Positions 39,903-48,766 of a stretch of 64,000 bases of DNA are shown here, in pieces. Made by a program: the position numbers and the translations under genes. How positions within the stretch are numbered: position 1 is the first letter of the stretch; every line of letters begins with the position of its first letter. Origin of the DNA: Mycolicibacterium malmesburyense (lineage in GTDB: Bacteria; Actinomycetota; Actinomycetes; Mycobacteriales; Mycobacteriaceae); contig NZ_CVTB01000258.1 in assembly GCF_001050015.1 (NCBI RefSeq), positions 62,001 through 126,000 of the forward strand. The letters are read 5' to 3'. The notes under the pieces were generated by a model that was given only the letters and a program-made list of their open reading frames with translations, had not been told where the DNA came from and searched no databases.

Positions 39903-40948
39903 CCGCGGATCGCGGCCATCGTCCAGGCGGGCAGAACCGGTGCGCGGGTGAGGAAGTGGTCCGATTGCCCAGTCGCACGCAACAGCGCCTGCGTCCGTAA
40001 TATGCAGCAGCCCATGCGGACCATCGCGAAGATCTCGTACCAGTCGAGATCGTGCAGTGGCCGACCGAGCATCTCCTCGTAGCGGCCGACCACCGATGCG
40101 CGGCTGTCGAACCCCTCGAGTTCGGGATCGAGGTCCAGCCCGTTGACCTCGAGCATCTGCTTGCGGGTGGCCAGCCACCATGCGATATCGGTTTCCGCGG
40201 GGCAGATGCAGGCCTGTTCCCAGTCCAACGCCCCGATGAGTTCACCGGCGTCGTCGAAGATGGCATTCGACAACCGGGCATCGCCCCAGCAGATGCTCAA
40301 ATCCGTGGTGGGAGAGGGGAGTCGGCTTGTCAGCCAGTCGAACGCTTCGGTCATCACGTCGGGCACGCTGTCGTCGGTGCCCCATCGGACGTACTCGCGC
40401 CACCAGTCCAGTTCGGCGGCGACACCCACCCCGCCGGGCCGCGCAAGCCACGGCGCCGATTCGACCGGAACACGGTGCAGCCGCGCAAGTGTGTCGATGA
40501 ACGAGTCGTGGGCGCGCCGCTGTACCGCGCGACCCGCATCGTGAAGCCAGCCGCGGGTGGCGTAGGACGTGTCCGACGGGGTGTGGCCGACAATGCGGGG
40601 CATCACAAGGAACTTCGAGCCGATCCAGGACGGGTCGGGCTCGTAGAGCAGCGGCGATGGCGTCGCGACACCATGGGTGTGCAGCAGCTCCTGCGTTCGC
40701 GCCTGCGCCTCGAGATCGTATGTCGGGAAGATCCCGCCGCCGCCGGGGGGAATGCGGATCACGTGATCGGTCGATGCGCCGTCGACGGTGACCGTGAACA
40801 CCAGCGACTCGCTGGACCAGCCTGCGGCCCGGTTGGCCGTGCGCAGCTCCGACACCTGAACGTCACCGGAGTCCTGCTGCGCGAACCATTCGCGCAGGCG
40901 CTCACGGGTGGCGGACAGATCGCGCTGGACGAGGGCGATGCCGACCAT
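39899..40948 (-). CDS. APH-fold phosphotransferase (aminoglycoside phosphotransferase family)
   Basis: 349 aa. APH/ACAD10-like kinase fold: GWSSESLVFTV (nucleotide loop), HVIRIPP, SKFLVMPRIVGHTP, the catalytic loop CWGDARLSNAIFDDAG (WGD where HGD is usual) and ALDWEQACICPAETDIAWW (metal-binding DxE). In mycobacteria this subgroup is often near acyl-CoA metabolism genes and is thought to phosphorylate hydroxylated acyl or small-molecule substrates, not antibiotics. No resistance role can be inferred. It is convergent with the DrrB-like gene. Confidence 0.83.
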   Translation of the reverse strand: MVGIALVQRDLSATRERLREWFAQQDSGDVQVSELRTANRAAGWSSESLVFTVTVDGASTDHVIRIPPGGGGIFPTYDLEAQARTQELLHTHGVATPSPLLYEPDPSWIGSKFLVMPRIVGHTPSDTSYATRGWLHDAGRAVQRRAHDSFIDTLARLHRVPVESAPWLARPGGVGVAAELDWWREYVRWGTDDSVPDVMTEAFDWLTSRLPSPTTDLSICWGDARLSNAIFDDAGELIGALDWEQACICPAETDIAWWLATRKQMLEVNGLDLDPELEGFDSRASVVGRYEEMLGRPLHDLDWYEIFAMVRMGCCILRTQALLRATGQSDHFLTRAPVLPAWTMAAIRG

Positions 40949-40994
40949 GCGAACAGAGTTACACGAGCGCGCGGCCTTGTAAAGAGAAAAGATG

Positions 40995-41018
40995 TTACAT
41001 ATAGCTGGCTAGATGTAA
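40995..41018. promoter_or_regulatory. Inverted repeat TTACAT-N12-ATGTAA over hydrolase promoter
   Basis: The dyad spans a plausible -10 (TGTAAT, 41014-41019), 12 bases before the GTG of the hydrolase gene. A related, less perfect pair (TTACACAT / AATGTCAC) lies at 42412-42434, upstream of the TetR gene. Both may be operators of that TetR protein. Confidence 0.5.
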
Positions 41019-41030
41019 TACGCTGTCGCC

Positions 41031-41867
41031 GTGGCTCCATCCGTCACGTTCGGTGACATCGACGACACCACCAAGCCTCTCGCGGTCCTGGTGCACGGCT
41101 TCCCGGACACCCCGTTCACCTGGCGTCACCTTGGTCCCGCGCTGGTCGACCACGGGTACCGCGCCGTCGCCCCGTGGCTGCCCGGATACGACACGCCTGT
41201 CGGGCGCCCGATCGGGGTCGGCACCTACGCCCGGCACGTTCTCGACGTGGCCGCCCGCCACGGCGCCGACGACCGTACGGTGCTCATCGGTCACGACTGG
41301 GGAGCGCAGGCCGGGTACGGAGCGGTCACCGTGCAGCCCACCGCCTTTCGCCGCTTTGTCGCGCTCGCTGTTCCGCCCGTCGGCGCGCTGGCCGCCGGAC
41401 TCTTCAGCTACCCGCAGCTGCGGCGCTCGTTCTACATCTGGTTCATCCAGCAGGTCGGTCTCGCCGAGGCCGCGTTGCTTGCGCCAGGCTTCTGGGAGTC
41501 GCTGTGGTCGGACTGGTCACCGGGCTACGACGCCACCGATGACATCGCCGAATTGCGTAGGCATGTCGGAGCCGACAACATCGCCGACGTGATCGCGCCT
41601 TACCGTGCATCGTTCAAACCGGATTTCGCCGATCCCAACACCGTCGCGGAGTCCGAGGCGACGATGCAGCCACCACCGGTGCCGACGCTGTACCTGCACG
41701 GCCGCACCGACGGCGCCATCGGCGCCGACATCCTCTCCGACCTGAGCGCGCACCTGCCAGCGCCGGGCTCGGGCGCCGAGATCCTCAACGGCGTCGGGCA
41801 CTTCCTGCATCTGGAGAAGCCAGATCTGATCGCGACCAAGATCGGCGACTGGTTGAAGGTCAGCTGA
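41031..41867 (+). CDS. Alpha/beta hydrolase, epoxide-hydrolase-like
   Basis: 278 aa, GTG start. Alpha/beta-hydrolase fold with an Asp nucleophile: the oxyanion HGFPDTPFTW at about 22-31, the nucleophile elbow GHDWGAQAG (Asp in place of Ser), and the C-terminal catalytic His in NGVGHFLHLE. This arrangement is typical of epoxide hydrolases and haloalkane dehalogenases. A lid region lies at about 130-205. The last 8 bases overlap the convergent TetR gene. Regulation by that TetR is suggested by the promoter dyad. Substrate unknown. Confidence 0.85.
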   Translation: MAPSVTFGDIDDTTKPLAVLVHGFPDTPFTWRHLGPALVDHGYRAVAPWLPGYDTPVGRPIGVGTYARHVLDVAARHGADDRTVLIGHDWGAQAGYGAVTVQPTAFRRFVALAVPPVGALAAGLFSYPQLRRSFYIWFIQQVGLAEAALLAPGFWESLWSDWSPGYDATDDIAELRRHVGADNIADVIAPYRASFKPDFADPNTVAESEATMQPPPVPTLYLHGRTDGAIGADILSDLSAHLPAPGSGAEILNGVGHFLHLEKPDLIATKIGDWLKVS

Positions 41868-42402
41868 CCGCGCGACGCGTGTGGCCGACGTCCAGACCGG
41901 CGGCGTGGCGCAGCTCGGCGAGAAAGTCGCTGGGAGTACCGCCGCCGATCATGTAGTGGCACACCGCGATCCGCACCACCGCGGCGGCCGCGACGTCGCT
42001 GTTCCGGTCGGGGATGATTCGAGCGATTCGCTCGTGCATGATCGGCAGCACCCGCTTCATCTGGGACAGCACATGTTCGGGTTCCACTTCGGCGAGCGAG
42101 CCCAGCGAGTAGGTGCTCTGGAACTGCACGATGAACCGCAGCGCCGCGTCCAGCCGTTCCGGACCAACCAGGCCCGCCATCGCCGCGGCGATGCCCGCGT
42201 CGAAATTGTCCTGTTCGTAGAGCCCGAACGCCTCGAGTAAGCCCTCCTTGGATCCGAAGTGCCGGTAGATCGTCGGGCGGGACACGCCGGCCTCGGCCGC
42301 GACGTCGGAGAGCTGAAGCCGACGCCGCCCGTCGCGAGCCAGCACGACGAACGTCGCCGCGAGGATGCGCCGCCGCGTCGAGAGTTCGTCCGGATCCGCC
42401 AT
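41860..42402 (-). CDS. TetR/AcrR-family transcriptional regulator
   Basis: 180 aa from the ATG at 42402, after AAAGGGTGACG; a GTG at 42408 is also possible. The N-terminal helix-turn-helix covers about 9-55 (TRRRILAATFVVLARDGRRRLQ, then ISRPTIYRHF-type VSRPTIYRHFGSKEGLLEAF). The ligand domain is divergent. It lies between the epoxide-hydrolase-like gene (convergent, 8-base overlap) and the PF10118 gene (divergent), so it probably controls both. Confidence 0.88.
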   Translation of the reverse strand: MADPDELSTRRRILAATFVVLARDGRRRLQLSDVAAEAGVSRPTIYRHFGSKEGLLEAFGLYEQDNFDAGIAAAMAGLVGPERLDAALRFIVQFQSTYSLGSLAEVEPEHVLSQMKRVLPIMHERIARIIPDRNSDVAAAAVVRIAVCHYMIGGGTPSDFLAELRHAAGLDVGHTRRAVS

Positions 42403-42475
42403 CGTCACCCTTTACACATAAGCCGTCAAATGTCACACTGACGCTACAGCACACGCGCCCACCGAAGAGACATCC

Positions 42476-43429
42476 GTGGGCTCCATGTTAAGTCCGGTGC
42501 GGAGGGCGGCAGCGGTGAGCGACCTGGTGATCCGCAAGATCGGTTGGGAGTTCGACGCGGGCGTTCCGTTCAAATGGCAGCCGGCCAATCCCAACTTCGG
42601 GTTGTTCTGCAACGCGTTCACCTTCATCGCGGTGCCGTTCGAGCGCTACATCGTCAGTGCGGTACGGATGGCCGCGAGCCGATTCGCCGGGAACCCCGCC
42701 GTCGCCGCCGAGGCCGACGCGTTCCTCAAGCAGGAGGCGCAGCACGCCGCCGCCCACCGCAAGCACATGCTCGCGCTCATCGCGCGTTACCCCGAACTCG
42801 AGCAGTGCTACACGGCCGCCTGCGCGGCCTACGATGCGCTCATCGAGAGCGAGCCTGTCGAGTTCCACTTGGCGTACATCGCGAACCTCGAGGCGACGTT
42901 CACCCCGCTGTTCAAAGTGCTTCTGGACAACCGGGACTCGTTGTTCGGCGGGGGAGACGCCCGCGTCGCGTCGCTGATGATGTGGCATTTCGTCGAGGAG
43001 ATCGAACATCGCAGCTCCGGGCTCATCCTGTGCCAGCACGCGGCACCCAATCCCTGGTATCGCGTTCGCCACATCAAGGGCACGTTCAGCCACGTCGGGG
43101 GCATCGCCGATGCGATCGCGGGGGAGTTCGACCGGGTCGTCCCGTTCGATGACCGCGGTGCGTCGACACGCGAACTGCTCTCGGGTGCGTTCTTGACCGG
43201 CGAACTCAAGCAGCGCTTCGGCCGTCGGCACGGTAACGGCGCACCGACGATTTTTCACTCGGTGCCGACGCGCCAATTGGTGACGATGGTGTGGCGCCTG
43301 GCGCTGTCGCAGACCCCGTACCACGACCCCGCCGATCAGCCCCTACCCGAATGGGCGGACACGTGGATGCGGGCCTACGACCGCGGCGACGACATGACGA
43401 CATTTTTCGGATCGCCCGGAGAAAGGTGA
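42476..43429 (+). CDS. PF10118-type metal-dependent hydrolase, di-iron helical
   Basis: 317 aa from the GTG at 42476, behind GAAGAGAC (ATG at 42485 also possible). All-helical with ferritin-like metal motifs: EAQHAAAHRKH (about 85-95), FVEEIEHRSSG, and FHLAYIANLEATF between them. PF10118 is annotated as predicted metal-dependent hydrolase; a di-iron oxidase or oxygenase is equally possible from the Glu/His pattern. The next gene begins 4 bases after its stop, so they form an operon, divergent from tetR. Confidence 0.83.
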   Translation: MGSMLSPVRRAAAVSDLVIRKIGWEFDAGVPFKWQPANPNFGLFCNAFTFIAVPFERYIVSAVRMAASRFAGNPAVAAEADAFLKQEAQHAAAHRKHMLALIARYPELEQCYTAACAAYDALIESEPVEFHLAYIANLEATFTPLFKVLLDNRDSLFGGGDARVASLMMWHFVEEIEHRSSGLILCQHAAPNPWYRVRHIKGTFSHVGGIADAIAGEFDRVVPFDDRGASTRELLSGAFLTGELKQRFGRRHGNGAPTIFHSVPTRQLVTMVWRLALSQTPYHDPADQPLPEWADTWMRAYDRGDDMTTFFGSPGER

Positions 43430-43433
43430 CCCC

Positions 43434-44597
43434 TTGCTGACCACCAATTACGGCGGCCTGGTGCCCGAGGATGAACTGCTCACGCACCAGATCGTCGACA
43501 CGTTCGCGACGGTGAGCCAGTCCGACCCGTCGTGGACCGAGAAGATCTGGACCATCGCGCACGCCCGGGACAACTCGCTGCAGGTGGTGTTGGGTGTCGG
43601 AAAGTTCACCAACAGAGGTGTGTTCGACGGTGCCGCCGGCGTCTGTCGCGGTACCGAACAGTGGACCGTGCGCGCCGGCCGACGACTGTCGTCGAATCCG
43701 TCCGCCCCCGAGGTCGGACCGATTCACTATCACGTCGAGGAACCGCTGCGCGCCGTACGGATCAGCCTCGACCCGTCCGAGCACGCGCCGGTCGCCTTCG
43801 ACGTGGTGCTCGAGGGCGCGTTCGACGCGGCGTTGGAGGACCCCTGGCCCGACCGCAGCCCCGACGGCTATCGCGTCACCCACAACGTCCTGCGCTACCA
43901 CCAGATCGGCGTGGCGTCGGGATGGGTGGAGGTCGAGGGCGACCGCACCGAGATCGAGCCCACCGAGTGGATCTCGATCCGTGACCATTCGTGGGGGCTG
44001 CGACCCGGTGTCGGCAAGCCCATCCCAGGGCTGCCGCGCGGAGGCCGCAAGATCCGGCAGATGTTCATGACCTGGCTGCCGATGACGATGACCCGCCCCG
44101 ACGGCTCGACGTACTCGCTGTTCGTCATGTACCAGGAGGAGCGCGGCGACGGATTTCTCGAAATCCGTTGTCAGGCTGAACAACAGAACGATGACGGCAC
44201 CTCGCACAGGTTTGTTTCCGTCGAACAGGACATGCACTTCAACGACGACAACCGTCGGTTCACGCACGGCACCGTCACCCTCATAGACGCCGACGGCACG
44301 AGACGACCGCTGACGGTCACCGCGGCCGGGCCGACCGGGTTCCATCTCGGTACCGCCGGCTACTACGGCTGGAACGACTGGGTCTACGGCGAGTGGGTCG
44401 GCGAGCTGAAGGTCGAGGGCAGCCACGTCACCGACTGCGATTCTCCAGAGAACGCGCGCAAGCTGCATCAACTACGCGACCTGTTGGTCCGTGTCGACGA
44501 CCCGGTCGGCGGCGGCTCGGGGCTCGGCAACGCCGAGACGTTCGCACTCGGGGCGTTCCCGGAGCGTGGCCTCACCGCGGAGAACTCGTTCCTCTGA
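43434..44597 (+). CDS. DUF7064/7065-type protein, unknown function
   Basis: 387 aa, TTG start, 4 bases after the PF10118 gene. Beta-rich throughout; recurrent blocks are HYHVEEPLRAVRI, EWISIRDHSWGLRPGVG, YSLFVMYQEERGDGF and TAGYYGWNDWVYGEWVGELKVEG. I recognise it as the conserved hypothetical protein often found next to PF10118 proteins and steroid or lipid catabolic genes in actinobacteria, now divided into DUF7064 and DUF7065. There are no catalytic motifs I can name and no signal peptide. It is probably a partner of the di-iron protein. Confidence 0.72.
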   Translation: MLTTNYGGLVPEDELLTHQIVDTFATVSQSDPSWTEKIWTIAHARDNSLQVVLGVGKFTNRGVFDGAAGVCRGTEQWTVRAGRRLSSNPSAPEVGPIHYHVEEPLRAVRISLDPSEHAPVAFDVVLEGAFDAALEDPWPDRSPDGYRVTHNVLRYHQIGVASGWVEVEGDRTEIEPTEWISIRDHSWGLRPGVGKPIPGLPRGGRKIRQMFMTWLPMTMTRPDGSTYSLFVMYQEERGDGFLEIRCQAEQQNDDGTSHRFVSVEQDMHFNDDNRRFTHGTVTLIDADGTRRPLTVTAAGPTGFHLGTAGYYGWNDWVYGEWVGELKVEGSHVTDCDSPENARKLHQLRDLLVRVDDPVGGGSGLGNAETFALGAFPERGLTAENSFL

Positions 44598-44610
44598 CCG
44601 TGCGATTCTG

Positions 44611-44634
44611 CTGAGTATTGTGTACTATACTCAG
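44611..44634. promoter_or_regulatory. Perfect operator-like palindrome CTGAGTAT-N8-ATACTCAG
   Basis: Eight-base arms, eight-base centre (TGTGTACT), ending one base before the ATG of the Fe-S protein gene and covering a TACTAT -10-like box. A repressor bound here would block the promoter and start codon. No regulator gene lies directly next to it. Confidence 0.65.
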
Positions 44635-44635
44635 C

Positions 44636-45667
44636 ATGGCACCGTCGATCCCGGACCGAATCGCCGATCACCCCACCGTGCGCAAGGTGCGCGCGCGGCC
44701 GAGGCGCGCCCCGGGCATCGTCGACGCGGACTGGCTGCGCCGGGTATGCCTGGAGGCCGGCGTCGACGACGTCGCGTTCGCAACGGTCGACAACCCGGAG
44801 CTGGCGGCGGAGCGTGAGCACGCCGAGGCCGCCCTCCCCGGCGTGCGCAGCTACATCTCGCTCGTGGTGCGGATGAACCGCGACAACGTGCGGTCGACGG
44901 CCCGCAGCGTGGCCAATCAGGAGTTCCACCGCAGCGGCGAGATCACGAACGAGGCGGCCCATCGCATCACCCGCGCCCTTCAGGACGCTGGCTACCGCGC
45001 GATCAACCCGTCGATGTCGTTTCCGATGGAGATGGACCGTTACCCCGGTCGCATCTGGGTGATCGCCCACAAGCCCGTCGCCGTCGCGGCCGGTCTGGGC
45101 GTGATGGGCATCCACCGCAACGTCATCCACCCGAAGTTCGGAAACTTCATCCTCCTCGGCACGATCCTGCTCGCCGCGTCGATTTCGAGTTACGGTGAGC
45201 CGCTGGACTATTCGCCGTGTCTGGAGTGCAAGCTGTGCGTCGCGGCGTGCCCGGTCGGGGCCATCAAGAAAGACGGCGATTTCGACTTCCTCGCCTGCTC
45301 GGTGCACAACTACCGCGAGTTCATGGGTGGCTTCACCGACTGGGTGCAGACCGTCGCCGACAGCGAGGACGGCGCCGATTTCCGCTCCCGGGTGAGTGAT
45401 TCGGAGAACGCCTCGATGTGGCAGAGCCTGTCGTTCAAGGCCAACTACAAGGCCGCGTACTGCCTGGCGGTGTGCCCGGCCGGCGAGGACGTCATCGAAC
45501 CGTATCTCGACGACCGCAAGGCGTTCATGGATCTGGTGCTGCGGCCGCTGCAGGACAAGAAGGAGACGCTTTACGTGCTGCCCGACTCGGCGGCCAAAGA
45601 GCACGCCGAGCGACGCTTCCCCCACAAAGAGGTGAAGGTCGTCGGCAGCGGTATCACCGGCGTGTGA
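44636..45667 (+). CDS. 4Fe-4S oxidoreductase, QueG/reductive-dehalogenase-like
   Basis: 343 aa from the ATG at 44636. The N-terminal part resembles the cobalamin-binding region of epoxyqueuosine reductase and reductive dehalogenases, and the C-terminal part carries cluster ligands CLECKLCVAACPVG and CLAVCPAGED (two [4Fe-4S] clusters, the second with an incomplete Cys set). There is no Tat signal, so it is a cytoplasmic enzyme. Its substrate is unknown; queuosine is not made by mycobacteria, which argues against QueG proper. It is controlled by the palindrome overlapping its promoter. Confidence 0.78.
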   Translation: MAPSIPDRIADHPTVRKVRARPRRAPGIVDADWLRRVCLEAGVDDVAFATVDNPELAAEREHAEAALPGVRSYISLVVRMNRDNVRSTARSVANQEFHRSGEITNEAAHRITRALQDAGYRAINPSMSFPMEMDRYPGRIWVIAHKPVAVAAGLGVMGIHRNVIHPKFGNFILLGTILLAASISSYGEPLDYSPCLECKLCVAACPVGAIKKDGDFDFLACSVHNYREFMGGFTDWVQTVADSEDGADFRSRVSDSENASMWQSLSFKANYKAAYCLAVCPAGEDVIEPYLDDRKAFMDLVLRPLQDKKETLYVLPDSAAKEHAERRFPHKEVKVVGSGITGV

Positions 45668-45724
45668 CCCAGTCGGCGGGCCGTTCGCGGAATACATCGT
45701 CGCGCAATCGGCGTTTGGCCATGC

Positions 45725-46438
45725 ATGAACACGAGACTGCCGCTGCGTCGGCTGATGATCATGGTTGCGGCAGTGCTCATCTCGGGTGCCTCGCTCAGTA
45801 CGCCCATCGTGGCGTCCGCGGTCGCGGCGCCCACCGGTGAATGTCCCGATGTCCAAGTGGTGTTCGCGCGCGGCACCGGGGAACCGGCCGGCATAGGCCG
45901 CGTCGGGCAGTCATTCGTCGACTCGCTGCGGTCCCTTGCGGGCGACAAGTCCGTCGCCGTCTACGCGGTCAGCTATCCCGCGACGCGGGACTTCCTGCGG
46001 GCGGTCGAGGGTGCCAACGACGCCAGCCTGTTCGTGCAGAACATCGCGACCGCCTGTCCGGACACCCGGATCGTGCTGGGTGGATACTCGCAGGGCGCGG
46101 CCGTCATCGACGCCATCGCGCTGGCGAACACGCCGACGCTCGGGTTCACCCAGCCGATGCCCGCCACCGTCGCCGACCACGTCGCCGCCGTCGCGGTGTT
46201 CGGCAACCCCTCGATCCGTCTGCTCGGCGGTCCGCTCACCGCGTTGAGCCCAGGATACGGCGCCAAGACCATCGACCTGTGCAACGGCGCGGATCCGGTG
46301 TGCTCCAACGGAAACGACGTGGCAGCCCACAGCCTCTACGTCGAGTCGGGACTGACCGCGCAGGCGGCCCAGTTCGCCGCGGCCCGCCTGCGGGACGGGG
46401 CGCCCATCACGACGCTGGCCGGACACGCCGAAGGGTGA
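45725..46438 (+). CDS. Secreted cutinase
   Basis: 237 aa. A signal peptide ends near VASAVAAP. The cutinase domain has the nucleophile GYSQG (about 118-122, LGGYSQGAAVIDAIAL), the Asp in CNGADPVCSNG, and the His in VAAHSLYV. N-terminal CPDVQVVFARGTGEPAGIG is the family signature with the first disulfide Cys. Mycobacterial cutinases hydrolyse esters and lipids at the cell surface. Its stop lies 3 bases from the convergent pth stop. It is the second secreted esterase of the window besides the PE-PPE protein. Confidence 0.93.
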   Translation: MNTRLPLRRLMIMVAAVLISGASLSTPIVASAVAAPTGECPDVQVVFARGTGEPAGIGRVGQSFVDSLRSLAGDKSVAVYAVSYPATRDFLRAVEGANDASLFVQNIATACPDTRIVLGGYSQGAAVIDAIALANTPTLGFTQPMPATVADHVAAVAVFGNPSIRLLGGPLTALSPGYGAKTIDLCNGADPVCSNGNDVAAHSLYVESGLTAQAAQFAAARLRDGAPITTLAGHAEG

Positions 46439-46441
46439 CGT

Positions 46442-47053
46442 TCAGCCCCAGGCGTGCACGATGTTCTGCGCGGGCTCCAAGCCCTGGGCGAGCAGGATCT
46501 CCGTGGCGTCGGCGGCCTGCTCACAGATCGTCGGAACGTCCTTCCACTCCGCGTCGCTGAAGGTGCTCAACACGAACTTGGCGCCCTGCGTGCGGCCGGG
46601 AGGTCGTCCGATGCCGATGCGGACACGCTGAAAGTCGTTGCTGGTCAACGCCGAAGCCACCGATCGCAGCCCGTTGTGCCCGGCCACGCCGCCGCCGAAC
46701 TTCAGCCGGATCCGGCCGAAGTCGAGGTCGAGTTCGTCATGAATGACGACGACGTCGGCGGGCGGCACCGAGTAGAACTTGGCCAGCGGCCCGACCTGCC
46801 GACCCGACTCGTTCATGTAGGTGCGCGGCTTGGCCAGCACCACCGCGCGTCCGGCGAGGCGGCCGGTGACCACCTCGGCGCCGGACTTCTTGTGCACCTT
46901 GAATCCCGAGCCGATGCGGTCGGCAAGGATGTCGGCGACGAGGAACCCGAGGTTGTGCCGCGTGGTGGCGTACTGCGGTCCCGGGTTGCCCAGGCCGACC
47001 ACGAGCTGGGGGTACCTCCCGCCCGCCCGCGGGCAGGGGGATGGTTCGGCCAT
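46442..47053 (-). CDS. pth: Peptidyl-tRNA hydrolase with 11-residue N-terminal insertion
   Basis: 203 aa. Cleaves peptidyl-tRNA drop-off products. Catalytic His in [12 protein letters not shown] in [11 protein letters not shown], Asp in [11 protein letters not shown] and the [11 protein letters not shown] loop are intact. M. tuberculosis Pth starts MAEPLLVVGLG; here [11 protein letters not shown] is inserted after MAEP (47009-47041), encoded by a GC-rich palindromic sequence. The insertion precedes the first beta strand and keeps the frame. It is followed upstream by rplY, seven bases away on the same strand. Confidence 0.95.
   Translation of the reverse strand: MAEPSPCPRAGGRYPQLVVGLGNPGPQYATTRHNLGFLVADILADRIGSGFKVHKKSGAEVVTGRLAGRAVVLAKPRTYMNESGRQVGPLAKFYSVPPADVVVIHDELDLDFGRIRLKFGGGVAGHNGLRSVASALTSNDFQRVRIGIGRPPGRTQGAKFVLSTFSDAEWKDVPTICEQAADATEILLAQGLEPAQNIVHAWG
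47009..47041. repeat. 33-base GC-rich palindromic insert in the 5' end of pth
   Basis: Contains the palindrome GCCCGCGGGC and flanking C/G runs. It replaces nothing in the M. tuberculosis gene and adds exactly 11 codons after MAEP, so it looks like an insertion of a small hairpin repeat that was tolerated in frame. Confidence 0.6.
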
Positions 47054-47059
47054 GCCGGA

Positions 47060-47731
47060 CTACTCGGAGTCTTCGGCGGGCGCCGCTTCGGCCGAGTCGC
47101 CCTCCTCGGCGTCCTCGGCAACCTCGGCGGCTTCCTCTTCCGCCGGCTCGCCACCGGCCTCGGCCTCGAGCTCTTCGGCCGACGGCGCCTCGACCACGTT
47201 GACCACCAGCATCTCCGGATCCGAGATCAGCGAAACTCCGGACGGCAGCTCGATCGACCCCGCGCTGAACTGGGTGCCGGCCTCGACACCCTCGACCGAG
47301 ATCGTCAGCTGCTGCGGAATCGACAGCGCATCGGCCTCGACCTCGACCGTGCTGGTGTCCTGGGTGACCAGCGTGCCGGGCACCGCTTCACCCTCGATGA
47401 CCACGTTGACCTCGACGACCACTTTCTCGCCGCGGCGCACGACGAGCAGGTCGGCGTGCGTGATGGTGCGGCGGATCGGGTGGATGTCGAGGGCCTTGGT
47501 CAGCGCGAGCTGTTCCTTGCCGTCGATGTCGAGCGTCAGCACCGCGTTGGTGCCGGCGTTACGGAGAACGGCCGCGAAGTCGTGGCCGTCGAGTTCGAGG
47601 TGCTGCGGATCGCTGCCGTGACCGTAGAGGACGGCGGGAACCTTGCCGTTGCGGCGGGCGCGGCGCGATGCGCCCTTGCCGGTCTCGGTGCGGACCGCGG
47701 CGGTCAGGTTGTTGGGGGCGTTCTTCGCCAT
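47060..47731 (-). CDS. rplY: Large ribosomal subunit protein bL25 (CTC family)
   Basis: 223 aa. Binds 5S rRNA. The N-terminal L25 domain (about 8-95; [20 protein letters not shown]) is followed by the CTC beta-barrel domain (about 100-185) and a long acidic tail ([27 protein letters not shown]). It is larger than E. coli L25, as usual in actinobacteria. It forms a unit with pth, seven bases apart. Confidence 0.95.
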   Translation of the reverse strand: MAKNAPNNLTAAVRTETGKGASRRARRNGKVPAVLYGHGSDPQHLELDGHDFAAVLRNAGTNAVLTLDIDGKEQLALTKALDIHPIRRTITHADLLVVRRGEKVVVEVNVVIEGEAVPGTLVTQDTSTVEVEADALSIPQQLTISVEGVEAGTQFSAGSIELPSGVSLISDPEMLVVNVVEAPSAEELEAEAGGEPAEEEAAEVAEDAEEGDSAEAAPAEDSE

Positions 47732-47874
47732 GAGGTGGGTGCTCCTGTCGTGTGCTCAGCACGGCCAGGGCTCAACCACAAGAGTTTCGCGTCGATAACG
47801 GTGACCTCCGCTTGCGCGGCCACCCTCGCCGTGATCACCGGTCAGGGTAGCCGGAAAAACCGCTGCCGCCCAAA

Positions 47875-48747
47875 TCAGAGCGGGAACCTGGTATCCGTGA
47901 GTTGCTCGGAGAGCTCCCACAATGCCGTTGCCGTGCGGGCGTCGCGCGCCAGCGGGCTGCGGAACTGTGTCGGGCCGGTGGGGCCGCGGCTGCCGAACCG
48001 CGGGCCGACGAACGTGTCGCCCGGCAGGTCGTTGGCCACCGCATACAGGGTCTGGCGGGCCCCGAACTCGGCGTCGGTCGCGAACACCCGGTTGGCCGCG
48101 AGCCAGAAGCGGGTTCCGGTCGGGTTGCCGGTCCGACCCTGCAGGTTGGTCGCGGAGTAGCCCGGGTGCGCGGCGATCGCCCTGACCGGCGAGCCGGCCT
48201 CGGTGAGTCGACGCTGCAGGTCCTTGGTGAACAGCAGGTTCGCGAGTTTGGACTGCCCGTACGCCGGCCAGGCCAGGTACGGCCGGGCCTTCCAGTTGAG
48301 GTCCTTGAGGCTGATCCGGCCAATGATGTGCATGATCGACGACACCGTCACAACCCGGTCGCTGATCTTGGGCAGCAGCAGGTTGGTCAGCGCGAAGTGG
48401 CCGAGATGGTTGGTGCCGATCTGACTCTCGAAGCCGTCGACGGTCAGCGCGTACGGCACAGCCATGATGCCGGCGTTGTTCACCAGTACGTCGACGGCGT
48501 CGACACCGTCGGCGAACTCGCGGACGGACGCCAGGTCCTGCAGGTCGAGCTTGCGAACCTCGACGTCGCCGGTGATCGCTTCAGCGGCCTCGTCACCCTT
48601 CGCCGTGTTGCGCACGGCGAGGATGACCTTGGCGCCGGCACCGGCCAGTTCGCGCGCCGTGACGAGTCCGAGGCCGCTGTTGGCCCCGGTGACGATGACG
48701 GTGCGTCCGGTGAAAGAGGGCAGATCCGCGGCGGTCCATTCGCTCAT
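47875..48747 (-). CDS. Short-chain dehydrogenase (retinol-dehydrogenase-like)
   Basis: 290 aa. Cofactor motif TGANSGLG at 20-27, NNAGIM at about 90-95, catalytic Ser in VVTVSSIMH and YGQSK in the active site (YxxxK). The substrate segment and C-terminus resemble retinol dehydrogenase-like SDRs, which act on retinoids, steroids or lipids. Substrate unknown. Between it and lpqT lies a 12-bp perfect inverted repeat. Confidence 0.87.
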   Translation of the reverse strand: MSEWTAADLPSFTGRTVIVTGANSGLGLVTARELAGAGAKVILAVRNTAKGDEAAEAITGDVEVRKLDLQDLASVREFADGVDAVDVLVNNAGIMAVPYALTVDGFESQIGTNHLGHFALTNLLLPKISDRVVTVSSIMHIIGRISLKDLNWKARPYLAWPAYGQSKLANLLFTKDLQRRLTEAGSPVRAIAAHPGYSATNLQGRTGNPTGTRFWLAANRVFATDAEFGARQTLYAVANDLPGDTFVGPRFGSRGPTGPTQFRSPLARDARTATALWELSEQLTDTRFPL

Positions 48748-48766
48748 GCGACCACCTTATGAGTAA

